A stretch of DNA of 64,000 nucleotides from Phlebiopsis flavidoalba (lineage: Eukaryota > Basidiomycota > Agaricomycetes > Polyporales > Phanerochaetaceae): assembly GCA_035772785.1 (NCBI GenBank), contig JAOCPU010000075.1, positions 1-64,000 of the forward strand, in the 5' to 3' direction. A program made the position numbers and the translations under genes. Below the pieces are notes generated by a model, which made no database searches, was not told the DNA's origin, and saw nothing but the letters and a program-made list of their open reading frames with translations. Below, one piece after another: positions 10,890 through 20,316 of the stretch (position 1 is the stretch's first letter; the number at the start of each line of letters is the position of its first letter).

Positions 10890-12125
10890 GATGTTCCAAC
10901 ATGCTCGGCGCAGATCTCGTGCCTTCCTCTCTGCGGCCCAGTTGACACGGCTCGCGAAACAATCCCCCGAGAAGCCGCCGAACGAGCTCGCCCTGGGGGG
11001 TAGGTTCCACGCCCCTCTGCCCTGTCTTCTCTTCAGGGAGCGTGACGTAATAGGCTCGTCTGGATGAGCGGGCTGCCAATCCGAGCATTCTTGCGTTCAC
11101 CGCAAAGCAACCCTCGCCACCGGTATCCAACAGGGACATCTTCAAGTTACGTACTTCGCAACTGTGAACGCTCTCAACGCACAAAGAGGACCTCTGGGCC
11201 CCGGGAAGTCTCACAGGATAGAGCCTTCGCACGGAGAGTGGCTCACAAGTGGATAGCACCTGTGTTGTCTGCTAATGCATCCTGTTCGAGAGCTACAGTA
11301 CAGCGGGAAATTGGGCGGAGCCCTTTGTCTTCAAGTGCAATCACTGGTGCTCGATCACCGAAGGCGGGCTCACTGGCAAGGACGAGCAGTGGGTAGAATG
11401 GATGAAGCTTTGGGTCGACACACCCGTGCGTGTTGGTGCCTCCGCCCGGGCTAGGGACAAGATGTGATGGACGAGGTGCGTGTATCGCTTGCCCGAATGG
11501 GGGCCACAATCGAGTTGGCGTACCCTGTACTCATAACACACGCGTCGAGAACAAGTGCCACACTATCAAGGACGCCTTGCAATACATCTCGCATCCGCAT
11601 ATCTGTCGAAATCCCCTCTCTTCAACTTGCGCCGGGACAAGTGGACATCCCGAGGCGAGCCGGCAGGAGCTCATCGAGGCAGCTTCTTTCTATCACGACC
11701 ACCGCAGCGCCAGCCAAGGAAACCTGAGGTAGGCGCCACGGACAACGGCTGGCTGGACGTTGGTCAGAAAAAAACAAATACATCACGACCCGCTTGGTAC
11801 GTTCTTCGCAGGCGAGGAATGCCGAGTCCCCCAGTACACGAATATTCGGCGGCAGGTTCTGGTCGCCGTTTTGAGAGCACAACATCAGCGCGACTCCCAG
11901 ACCGTTGTGGACTGGCGATCGCTCCGACTGGACCATTCAGCCCGTGTAGTGCCATATAAACGTCAGATGTCATGACTCTACAGGTATAACGGTCCACGGC
12001 GTCGTTATAGCTCGACGTAGACGAGGAGGAAAGATCATTCATCCAACTCTCAGTCGCATCTCAAAGACCACAGGGGCACGAGACGTTGATCCCGATGTGT
12101 GCCAGGGATGTCTGATTCTTCATGA
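10890..12125 (+). pseudogene. Array copy A of an unrecognised gene, degenerate and interrupted
   Basis: This is the most divergent of four head-to-tail copies (A 10890, B 12473, C 14195, D 15259). Similarity is clear at 11110-11160 (CAACCCTCGCCACCGGTAT, GACATCTTCAAG), 11170-11200 (AAAGAGGACCTCTGGG), 11310-11440 and again at 11985-12125, where the end of the gene (ATGTCTGATTCTTCATGA) is found. The translated remnant around 11330 reads CNHWCSITEGGLTGKDEQWV, matching CNYWPSTTQGGLTDRDKRRV in the other copies. A block of about 470 bases absent from the other copies (11510-11980) separates the two halves at the position of the last intron. There is no continuous frame. Function is unknown. Confidence 0.6.
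11510..11980 (-). mobile_element. Insertion in array copy A, possibly carrying a transposase fragment
   Basis: This segment is present only in copy A, between the parts equivalent to the last intron and last exon of copies B-D. On the minus strand it contains NLPPNIRVLGDSAFLACEE (about 11810-11870). The GDSAF-type motif resembles the second catalytic aspartate region of DDE transposases of the Harbinger or fungal DDE_Tnp_4 kind. That is weak evidence from one motif, and no terminal repeats or target duplication were found. Confidence 0.35.
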
Positions 12126-12472
12126 TTGTAATCTTTGTCATATGTCATACGAAATGGTAGGGCCCGTTTTGGTGACTCAGAGGCAGCGACCTCGCCACAA
12201 AATCCCGGGAGATTGTTCGACGCCAGCGTGTAAAGCGATGAGGTGCCGTCACACAATGACCAGAGGCGTTTTATGTCTCGTCGCCATGAATTGATACACG
12301 TAACTTGCGCGTTGAGTCGCTCAACTACAGCGACGGACGCTGCGTGACGATGTCTCCATTGCGATCTGCTTCTGCGTGCCTCGAGCCCCAAATTTGCTTG
12401 CGCATGTTAGGACCGAAAGGGTCCGCATGCCATAATTGGTAAAAACGCTTGTCGCAGTAAACTCCAACCACC
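12126..12472. repeat. Array spacer between copies A and B
   Basis: The tandem unit includes non-coding DNA. Blocks such as GCGACCTCGCCACAAAATCCC and the ACCGAAAGGGTCCGCATGCC / CATAATTGGTAAA block just upstream of the start recur in the other spacers (13380-13640, 14110-14165, 15190-15230). The last block, 30-60 bases before each ATG, is a candidate conserved promoter element. Confidence 0.5.
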
Positions 12473-13323
12473 ATGGCCAGCGAAGCGATTGATGGCCTCG
12501 TAAGTCCTCTGCGTGAATATGCTGCTTTCCTCGGGACGCCAGCGGGCACGAAATGTCTGTGATACCACAGGAGGGCGAACAAACTCTCACGAAGAAGACA
12601 GTAATAACAAACTCGGTCCCTACTATTAAATTCTAGACTGACCCTGTCTTCTTGCGGGGGCGCGGTAAAAACTCAAAGAATTTTCTGGGCCAGGGGAGAT
12701 CCCATACCCTACGAAGAGCTGCCTCCGAAATACCTGCGTTTCCGAAAGCAACCCCTCGCCACCTTGGTATTCTGGGTTAGGGATTCCATGTGAACAAGGA
12801 AATCTTTCTTGAAATACGTCCTTCGCAACTTCGACAACCTTAGTCGAGTGGACCTATGGGTTCCGGGGCGGCTCACCGTAGAGCTTCTTCTCAAAGAGGC
12901 TCAAAATCAAATACCTGCACTATATGCTCCCTGCCGAAACCTTCAACAACAAGTTTTGGGCGGGTGCGCTTGTTTTTCAAATGCAACTATTGGCCCTCGA
13001 CAACCCAGGGCGGGCTCACTGATCGAGACAAGCGGCGGGTAGAAGGGATGAAGAGAGAGCTCGAACTTGAGCCGGACCACCCGTGCGTGTGGTTCTTGCG
13101 CCCAGGCCAGGGTCGAGATGTGATGGACGAGGTGCGTGGTATCACTTGCTGTATAGAGGCGGCGTTGAGCTGACGCTGTAACTTCGCAGGTGTACGGTCC
13201 AGAGATAATCTATCTCGACTCGGATGAGGAGGAAGAGTTTTTTTATCAACTCTCAGCAAAGTCTGAAGGCCATGGGGGCACGAGAACGCTGATCCCGATG
13301 TCAAGATGTCTGATTCCTTATAA
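12473..13323 (+). pseudogene. Array copy B of the unrecognised gene
   Basis: The start reads ATGGCCAGCGAAGCGATTGA, coding MASEAIDGLVSPLRE, but an indel shifts the frame and a stop follows within 32 codons. Downstream the family regions are all present: an intron-like segment (GTAATAACAA to CTAG, about 12601-12637), EELPPKYLR-type coding near 12715, DLWVPGRLTVELLLKEAQNQ near 12850-12910, FKCNYWPSTTQGGLTDRDKR near 12980-13030, LEPDHPCVWFLRPGQGRDV near 13065-13120, a last intron after MDE, and the tail VYGPEIIYLDSDEEEEF. About 210 residues would be encoded if repaired by inspection of copies. No domain is recognised. Either a pseudogene or an indel-damaged gene. Confidence 0.55.
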
Positions 13324-13636
13324 TTGTAATCTTTTTTTCATATGTAATATAACAGTTGGGTCGTTTAGTCATTTTTTCAGGTTCTTTTGGCATTATGGTT
13401 AGAGTTCTGTCTCGGCTGCTCAATCAGGGCGGCAACCTCGCCACAAAATCCCAGAAGCTGTTTGATCCCAAACTGTAAATCGATAGGATGTCACTACACC
13501 ACAATGTCAGAGGCATTTGCGGCCCTTTTCCATACATTTGAGGTACGCGACTTGCACGTCGAGCTCCTCCAACTACAGCGACCGACGCGCCGCCGCGTCG
13601 CGCACATGCACGATGCGATGTGACGCACTTCATGCA

Positions 13637-14066
13637 AGCGTCAATATTACGGGGCGGAAAAGGGCGAAAAGATTGTGGTAAGGTTTTTTCGTTTTGATCC
13701 CATTTTTATCGCCCATTTCTGTCTATAATGGGATTCATTTTACATCAATCTTACTCAAATAAAGCACGTGGGGAAAGTCAGACCTTTGTCGACGGCAAAA
13801 GGCTTGGAAAAGGTTACCCATTTCCACGTGTCTCAGCGTGTCTCCGCGCTGTAGGGGCCCCTTGGTCAGATACTTGAAGGTTACCTTTGTTCACAGTCTT
13901 TGTCTTCGAATGAGTTTTGACTTTGCCACATGGTCAAAGGATGGTAAAAAGGCATGGAATAGTCTACCCATCCCTGATCCAAATTGGGAAAAGAGATTGT
14001 ATCAAAATGTAAAACCTTGCCCACGCTTCCCTCCCCTTTTCTCCCCAATCATATTGGCGCTTGCAT
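13637..14066. mobile_element. Fold-back/MITE-like insertion between array copies B and C
   Basis: Comparison with the C-D spacer shows extra DNA here. Its ends are inverted repeats: AGCGTCAATATTA at the left against TCATATTGGCGCT at the right, each flanked by TGCA, which may be a 4-bp target duplication or part of the repeat. The interior (13705-14000) is related to 3660-3945. No transposase frame is visible. Confidence 0.5.
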
Positions 14067-14194
14067 GCAGTGACGGTGTCTCGATTGCGATCTTCCTCCG
14101 CGTTCCACGAGCCTTTGTTTGCGCATGTTAGGACCGAAAGGGTCCGCATGCCATAATTGGTAAACACTCGTCGCAGTAGTAAAACCCCAACCGC

Positions 14195-15044
14195 CATGTC
14201 CAGCGAAGCGATTGACGATCTCGCGAGTCCTCTCTGCGTGATATGTCGCTTTCCTCGGACGCAAGCGGGCATGAAAGGTCCAGATACCACAGGAGGGCGA
14301 GCAGGCTCTCACGAAGAAGAATAAAGTGAGTAACTTGGTAGATAGGGTCCATACCTTACTGTTGTAATTCTAGACTGACCTGTCTTCTTCCGGCACGATA
14401 AACTAAAAGAACCTCTGGGTCAGGGGAGATCTCATACCCTACGAAGAACTGCCTCCGAAATTTCTGCGTTCCGAAAGCAACCCCTCGCCACCGGTATTCT
14501 GGCTAGGGATTCCAGTGAACAAAGAGATCTTCCTGAATTTTACGTACTGCGCAACTTCGACAACCCCAGCGAAGACGACTCTGGGTTCCGGGGCAGCTCA
14601 CCATAGAGCTTCTCTCTGAGAGGCTCAGAATGAAACACCTGTATTACATGCTCCCTCCCGAAACTTTTTCAACCATAAATTGGGCGGCGCCCTTGTGTTC
14701 AAATGCAATTACTGGCCCTCGACGACCCAGGGCGGGCTCACTGATAGAGACAAGCGGCGGGTAGAAGGGATGAAGAGGGAGCTCGAAACTTGAGCCGAAC
14801 CATCCGTGCGTGTGGTATTTGCGCCCAAGCCAGGGTCGAGATGTGATAGACGAGGTGCGTGTATCACTTGCTGTATGGGAGGCTGCGTTCAGCTGATGCT
14901 GTGACTTTGCAGGTGTACGGTCCACGGCTCTTCTATCTTGACTTTCGGATGAAGAGGAAGAGTTTGTCAAGTCTGAGCGAACTACCGAAGGGCACAGGGG
15001 CACAGGACGCTGATCCCGATGTCAAGATGTCTGATTCTGCATGA
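14195..15044 (+). pseudogene. Array copy C of the unrecognised gene
   Basis: The start ATGTCCAGCGAAGCGATTGA is shared with copy D. A one-base insertion after the Ser-Pro-Leu codons shifts the frame (SPLCVICRFP instead of SPLRDMSLS). Later segments are good: an intron from GTGAGTAACT to CTAG (about 14325-14370), EELPPKFLRSESNPSPPVFW near 14445-14505, CNYWPSTTQGGLTDRDKRRV near 14705-14760, LEPNHPCVWYLRPSQGRDV near 14785-14845, a last intron (GTGCGTGTAT to TTTGCAG, about 14855-14913) and the tail VYGPRLFYLDF with acidic residues, ending KMSDSA and TGA. At least two frame breaks remain. Confidence 0.55.
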
Positions 15045-15258
15045 TTTTAATCTTTTTCATATGTCATACAACGGCCGAGTAGTTTGGTCATTTTTCAGGT
15101 TCATTTGGGACGCGTCGTGTCGCGTCGCGCTTACATGGCGTGATGATGGAGTTTTGATTGCGATCTTCCACGAGCCTTTGTTTGCGCATGTTTAGAACCG
15201 AAAGGGTCCGCCCCTGCCATAATTGGTAAACGTTTGTCGTCTCAAACTCCAACCACCA

Positions 15259-16016
15259 TGTCCAGCGAAGCGATTGACGGCCTCGTAAGTCCTCTGCGCG
15301 ATATGTCGCTTTCCTCGGAAGCAAGCGAGCAGGAAATGTCCGTGATACCACAGGAAGGCGAACAAAATCTCACGAAGAAGAAGAAAGTAAGCAGGGGATA
15401 TTCCATACTCTTCGAAGAGCTGCCTCCGGAATTCCTGCGTTCCGAAAGCAACCCCTCGCCACCGATATTCTGGTTAGGGATTCCAGTGAACATGGAGATC
15501 TTCCGGAATTACGTATACTGCGCAACGTCGACAACCCCAGCAAAGAGGACCTCTGGGTTCCGGGCGGCGTCCCACCATAGAGCTCCTCCTCAAAGAGGCT
15601 CAAAATGAAACGCCCGCTGCACTATATGGCGCCCTCCCGAAATCTTCACCCATGAGTTGAGCGGCGCCCTTGTGTTCAAATGCAACTACTGGGCCCTCGA
15701 CAACCCAGGGCGGGCTCACTGATAGAGACAAGCGGCGGGTAGAAGGGATGAAGAGGGAGCTTGAACTTGAGCCGAACCACCCGTGCGTGTGGTATCTGCG
15801 CCAAGGCCTGGGTCTGGACGTGATAAAACCAGGTGCGTGTATTACTTGGTGTACAAAGGCTGCATTGAGCTGATGCTGCGGCTCTGAAGGTGTACGGTCC
15901 ACGGCTCCTCTATCTCGACTCGGATGAAGAGGAAGAGTCTATCAACTCTCAGCAAATTCCGAGGGCCACAGGGGCACAAGACGCCGATCCCGATGTCAAT
16001 GATGTCTGATTCATGA
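15259..16016 (+). pseudogene. Array copy D of the unrecognised gene, best preserved 5' half
   Basis: A continuous frame of 117 codons runs from ATG 15259: MSSEAIDGLVSPLRDMSLSS, a Lys-rich segment LTKKKK, then FEELPPEFLRSESNPSPPIF. The segment corresponding to the first intron of copies B and C is shortened, so the two exons are fused in frame. After the Ala-Lys-Arg-Thr codons near 15545 the frame differs from that of the other copies, and the rest (FKCNYW region, LEPNHPCVWYLRQGLGLDV, tail LLYLDSDEEEESINSQQ) needs frame changes. The family seems to encode a small acidic-tailed soluble protein without membrane segment or signal peptide. No known domain is recognised. Confidence 0.55.
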
Positions 16017-16677
16017 CCACGACGTCAATCTTTGGCGTGCTTGCCACAAGATCTGAAACTTCCAGCAGTTGGCCAGGCCCTTCTGATATTGCTTTAACGG
16101 ACATCGGGTTAGGCACTCAGTCAGCCCTGGCCGGAACTTCGGCACAATATTTCGGAAACTGAGGACACTGGCCCTCACTTACCCGCCGATGGATGGGGCG
16201 TACTGACGGCGCCCTAGTGATTTAGGCACTACTATTATGTGACATTCGTCGTGATCTTTTTAAAAATTAATACACAATTCGCCCCTTTCTGCGTGTGCAA
16301 GTCACGGACGATCGCGTCGGCACTTTAAGGAATATGTCCAGGTTATTGCCTGGTCGCGTTACAACAGTGGTCGTTGTACCAGAAAGGTACAAACCTCACG
16401 CCTATTCCTGACAAATTCTTTGCTTTCTTTGATGTCAAGGACTCCATCGTCTTGCAAGCATCGAAGCTGAGTGCCATGTCTCGCAACGAATGTGCCAGAA
16501 TGTTGACTCTGATTGTCAACATTGTGACCTAAGCCTGCACACGGCGACGAACTGTGAGCGCGAACGCGGCGCCAATGATCCCAGCTTGAACTCGACCAAG
16601 AGAACCTTTAACCTCAGACGAAGATTCCATAGAAGCGAAAGACTGTTGGTACAAAATAATCAGGCCGATTCGCCAAG
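16017..16677. other. No supported gene
   Basis: This spacer follows the array. A 63-codon plus-strand frame at 16490-16681 lacks recognisable motifs and overlaps the 3' end of the next gene in antisense. Confidence 0.4.
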
Positions 16678-17101
16678 CTAGTCTCTGACCTCGTAGACAA
16701 GTTGCTGGGCATTCTGCTTCTCAACATCAACGTCCTCCGGCTTATCCACCTCTCCGTGCTTCGCCAAACAAGCCACACAACGGTCCCCGCGGCTCGACCT
16801 CCTATGCGGCACCATATGCGTCCCACAAAAGACACAGCGTGGCGGCCCGTTGGCTAGCAGCACGTCAGCTGTGCACATCTTGTGATACAGAGGACCACTC
16901 ACCGAGCGCAGCCTCGCGCGCTTCTCTGTCCATCTTGTTCAGCTTGAGCTGTAGCCGGGTCATGAGGATGCCGAGGAAGAGCACGAGCCCAAGGAGCGCG
17001 AGCCCGAGGATGAGCGTTGCGTTGCGGTTCGCCGTGGGCATGCTACGTTTATCGAGCGACCCCGATAAGGCTTCTGCGCGGGCGACGACGGTGGTGTCCA
17101 T
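16678..17101 (-). CDS. Small single-pass membrane protein with two CxxC pairs
   Basis: Reading leftward from ATG 17101-17099, exon 1 (17101-16903) encodes an N-terminal region ALSGSLDKRSMPTANRNA, one membrane helix with core LILGLALLGLVLFLGILMT, and a charged segment LQLKLNKMDREAREAAL. A GTGAGT...CACAG intron (16902-16869) joins it to an exon with CVFCGTHM and CVACLAKH, two Cys pairs that could bind zinc, and an acidic end EKQNAQQLVYEVRD with TAG at 16680-16678. The product is about 130 residues. The intron would be only 34 nt, unusually short, though reading through gives a stop just after it. The protein resembles small Agaricomycete hypothetical membrane proteins; its role is unknown. Confidence 0.6.
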
Positions 17102-17955
17102 TATTCGAGTTTCTCGACACGCTTACGGGGGTTCAAAGTGCGTGCGAGGAGTGGTGGTGCGGCAAGGGAGCAAAAGAGACGTCGCCGCTGATTATAAGAG
17201 GCTTTGAGGTGGTGCATTTGGGTGTCACTTGTTTGACTTCGGCACAGTGTAGATTTGATGTGAGCAAGCGGAACAGGATAAGCCCCATTCCTTATGGACG
17301 CCACCTGGAGATAAGACCAGCGTCACTACGCAAAAGGGTCATTAAATTCAATACGGGGATCATCAACCCGTATCAATTGAAGACTTGTCAATGGACTGCG
17401 CGTGACGGGCGGGTGATCTGTCTGAAAAGGTCGTGTGAGCCCCTTGCACAGCAATCGCAGACTTGATAAGTGCTTACCTCGTATGGCCTTAAGCTTACAC
17501 TCGACAACAGCGACGTTCAATGTCAGCTTAACCTCGACGTCATTGTGCCCTAAGGAACTTGATGTGATAGTTTGCGTTCTGCGCTTGGTGGTGGAAGACG
17601 TCGGGAGACTGAGGAACAGACTCGTCAGTGGGTTACAAAGATCAGGCGCAGCCTCATTAAGAGCATTGCTAGAGTGTCAATGAGGATATATATGATGATT
17701 TATGAGTTGTATGAGAGACCAATGACCGGAGCAGGTGATGGTTCAGTCGTAAAAAAGGCCGGTCACCCCGACCATTTCTTGTGTCGTGAGAATCGCGCAT
17801 CAAGCGCATCAGATGCGCTTGAATGTCCACGCGAGTCGCATAATTTCTGAACACCTTGGCTTGTTTTCTACTTCTGCAATATATACGGAGGTCGATTACT
17901 TGGGTTTGACCACATCGACGTGTGTGGCAAAGGAACTGTGACTTGCGGCAATAAT
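17102..17955. other. No supported gene
   Basis: Overlapping frames of 60-150 codons on both strands (for example 17017-17466 on the plus strand) show no family motif and no clear splice structure. This is probably 5' region of the 16.7-kb gene and 3' region of the 18-kb gene. Confidence 0.4.
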
Positions 17956-19323
17956 TCAGGAAATATGTGGCCAATACCTGAAACGTAGTCGTGCGCGCTG
18001 CAACACCAACGGCGGCAGCTCCTGCAGCTGCACAAGACCCCGGAGCACCACAGCGCCCACACACAACACACATCCTGCGAGCATTACATATTCTAGACAC
18101 CCAGTCGTATGCCTCACGCCCCACAGCTTGTACATGCGTGGGACCATGACTGCAAACAGCAGGCCCGCCGCGAACCAAACCCGCCACCGCGCCGCGCCAG
18201 AGCCAGCACGCGCTGTCGTCGTCGGGGCCCCAGCAGAGGTAGAGAGGGAGGGGCGTAGAGCGTCATACTTGCGCCAAGCGCGCAGGTGCGCGCTCCCATA
18301 GCGCGTGCTCGGTGTGTATGTCCGAGTTGCGCGTGAGGTAGGGAGTCGTGGGCGGTGCGTAGGATTCGCCGTCCGATGAGGGGAAGCGTGATCGAGGGCT
18401 GCGTGGCGCGGGCAGGTGGAGGTGCTCGTCGGGGGAATGCGCGAGGAGGAACGCGACAGCGCCTTCCATGGTGTCGCTGCTGCCCGAGATAAACGATAGG
18501 CTCCACATCGCCGCGCGGTGCTCTTGCTGTGCCACACACGACGTACGTGACCTGGTTCCCGCAATGCAAAGGACGTGTGCGAGCGTGACTACCTCGAGGA
18601 GGCTCAGCGGGAGGCCTCTGATGCCCCGTTCGAGCAAAGAAGCGCAAAAGTAGAGCACTTGCGAGAGCCCAAGCGATGTGACCAGCGGGTCGGTTGTTTG
18701 GGTTTTGCGGTATGAGGGCCGATCCGGGAAACATCGGGGATGAGCGCGGGGACGTTCCGTAGCAGCCAGGCGACCCGGTGGGTGTGAGCACGTACCGACC
18801 GCGGTGCTCCGTCGTGGTGGCCTCGCTCACGTCGAGCACGTATCCGCCCATAGTCGCATAATACCCATGGGTGAGTGTCCAGGGATTCACCCGCACCGAA
18901 CCTGATTTGCTGCCAACTCTCGATGGACCCAAGGGAAGCTCCTAGTTCTGCATCAGCTCCACACACGAACACCAGCACTCGACCCACCTCGTCTGTCCTC
19001 GTAAAATACTTCGAAAATACCCGGCGATACATCCACCCTTCCGGCAAGGGCAGCACATCTCGTCCTGCTCCACGGTACACAGCTCCAAGGAGCCGCACCG
19101 CACTGACCAGCTGCGTCGCGGCGCGGTAGAGCAGCCAGGGCGGCACGTGCGCGCCCGCGAGTATCCAGCGGACGCGCTTGCGCGTCGGCACCTCGGCACG
19201 CACCGTGCACCATACGCACATGAGCACCGTGAACACGCAGGTAGACAAGATCTCGGATGCAGTGCGGTCGGGGGGGAGACGTTCGAACAGGTGTCGGGTG
19301 GGCTGTCCATGGCGCGGGAGCAT
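17956..19323 (-). CDS. Multi-pass membrane protein of the Agaricomycete WTxxHG family
   Basis: The minus strand carries signatures of a large mushroom-specific membrane protein family of unknown function. In order: TASEILSTCVFTVLMCVWCT (first helix, near 19250), a second hydrophobic segment PPWLLYRAATQLVSAVRLLG, NPWTLTHGYYATMGGYVLD (the diagnostic WT-x-x-HG-x-x-x-x-MGG block, near 18840-18890), LPLSLLEVVTLAHVLCIAG (near 18580-18620), a DVEPIVYL-type segment, and C-terminal helices VWFAAGLLFAVMVPRMYKLW and VMLAGCVLCVGAVVL. The end is YWPHIS with TGA at 17958-17956, equivalent to the tyrosine/tryptophan-Pro-His-Ile ending of relatives. Coding is split between frames, so introns and probable indels are present. 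The ATG at 19323 is plausible, though 5' coding may extend to about 19449. Confidence 0.65.
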
Positions 19324-19449
19324 TGTGAGGGCAAGGGGTGAGAGTGTGAAGGGGACTAACGAGAGGGCTGTGTGCGGTATTTGTTTACAGTGTACTGCGG
19401 GGGAAACGCCAGGGACAGACCCAGGTAAACCTAAAACATTAATACTCAA

Positions 19450-20316
19450 GGTTCAAGAGACGGCGCACCTCGTACCGATGGCAGTGTCCTCCCATACTAG
19501 ACGTCATTGCCACTGCATCATCCACACCAGCACATTCATCGAATCTGTGAATACGCTCTCGTTATTATGGGCATATTGTCATAAAGTCAACATCACGATC
19601 CACACTGTTGCACGTCTTGCCGATACTATCGGTATAAGCGCGTCATAGTAGTTCTACGCAATTAGTTGTACCTGGATAGGGCTCATACCTTTGGTTCAGG
19701 CGTCCATGCTCCCTTCGAGTCCTTTTGGACGCTACGAGAGTTGCCCAAAACTTCTCTGCGTAGTGGCGGCGCGTGTTGATCTCCAAGTTATTGTTTGTTA
19801 TTATAACACCTTGAAGCGCGGCGTGCGTGCATGATTGATGAGATGGATGTCACGCTTGCAGCTCAAGCAGATGTGAGCGAGTGTGATGCGCATAAGTCAG
19901 ATTTACCGCGACTGCTTTTGTGGTCAAAGCAAGGAATTCGTAAAAAGCTCACTGCGATCATTTTCATGAAGACTGTCAATTCTTAGGTTTCAGAAAGGAG
20001 GGTTGGTATGGTGCCAATGAATTTGAGAAGAGTCGGAAGAGGCTTCGTGCGTGTGGTTCGATGCGGACGTTTGTCACGGTGCCATTGTTCGGCGTTTATG
20101 CATGTTCAAGGTCACGTGGAACGTGAGGGAGTTCAAGACGGAATACTTTCAAATTTAAGATACAAATAAAATTTACAGGGTAGATGTAGTTCCAGATGTC
20201 GAAATATACATGCAAGCCAAGGTCCAAGAGATGAGACGTGCGTGAGTGGCGTGAACAAGAGCGTAAGAAAACATAAGCATGCAAAAATCAGCGGGAATCA
20301 AGAGGGTAAATCAAGC
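19450..20316. other. No supported gene
   Basis: Spacer between two leftward genes. Frames are short and without motifs. Confidence 0.4.

Noticed and set aside
10843..11259. 138-codon minus-strand frame
   Set aside because: Antisense to array copy A, whose plus-strand similarity to three other copies shows which strand is coding.
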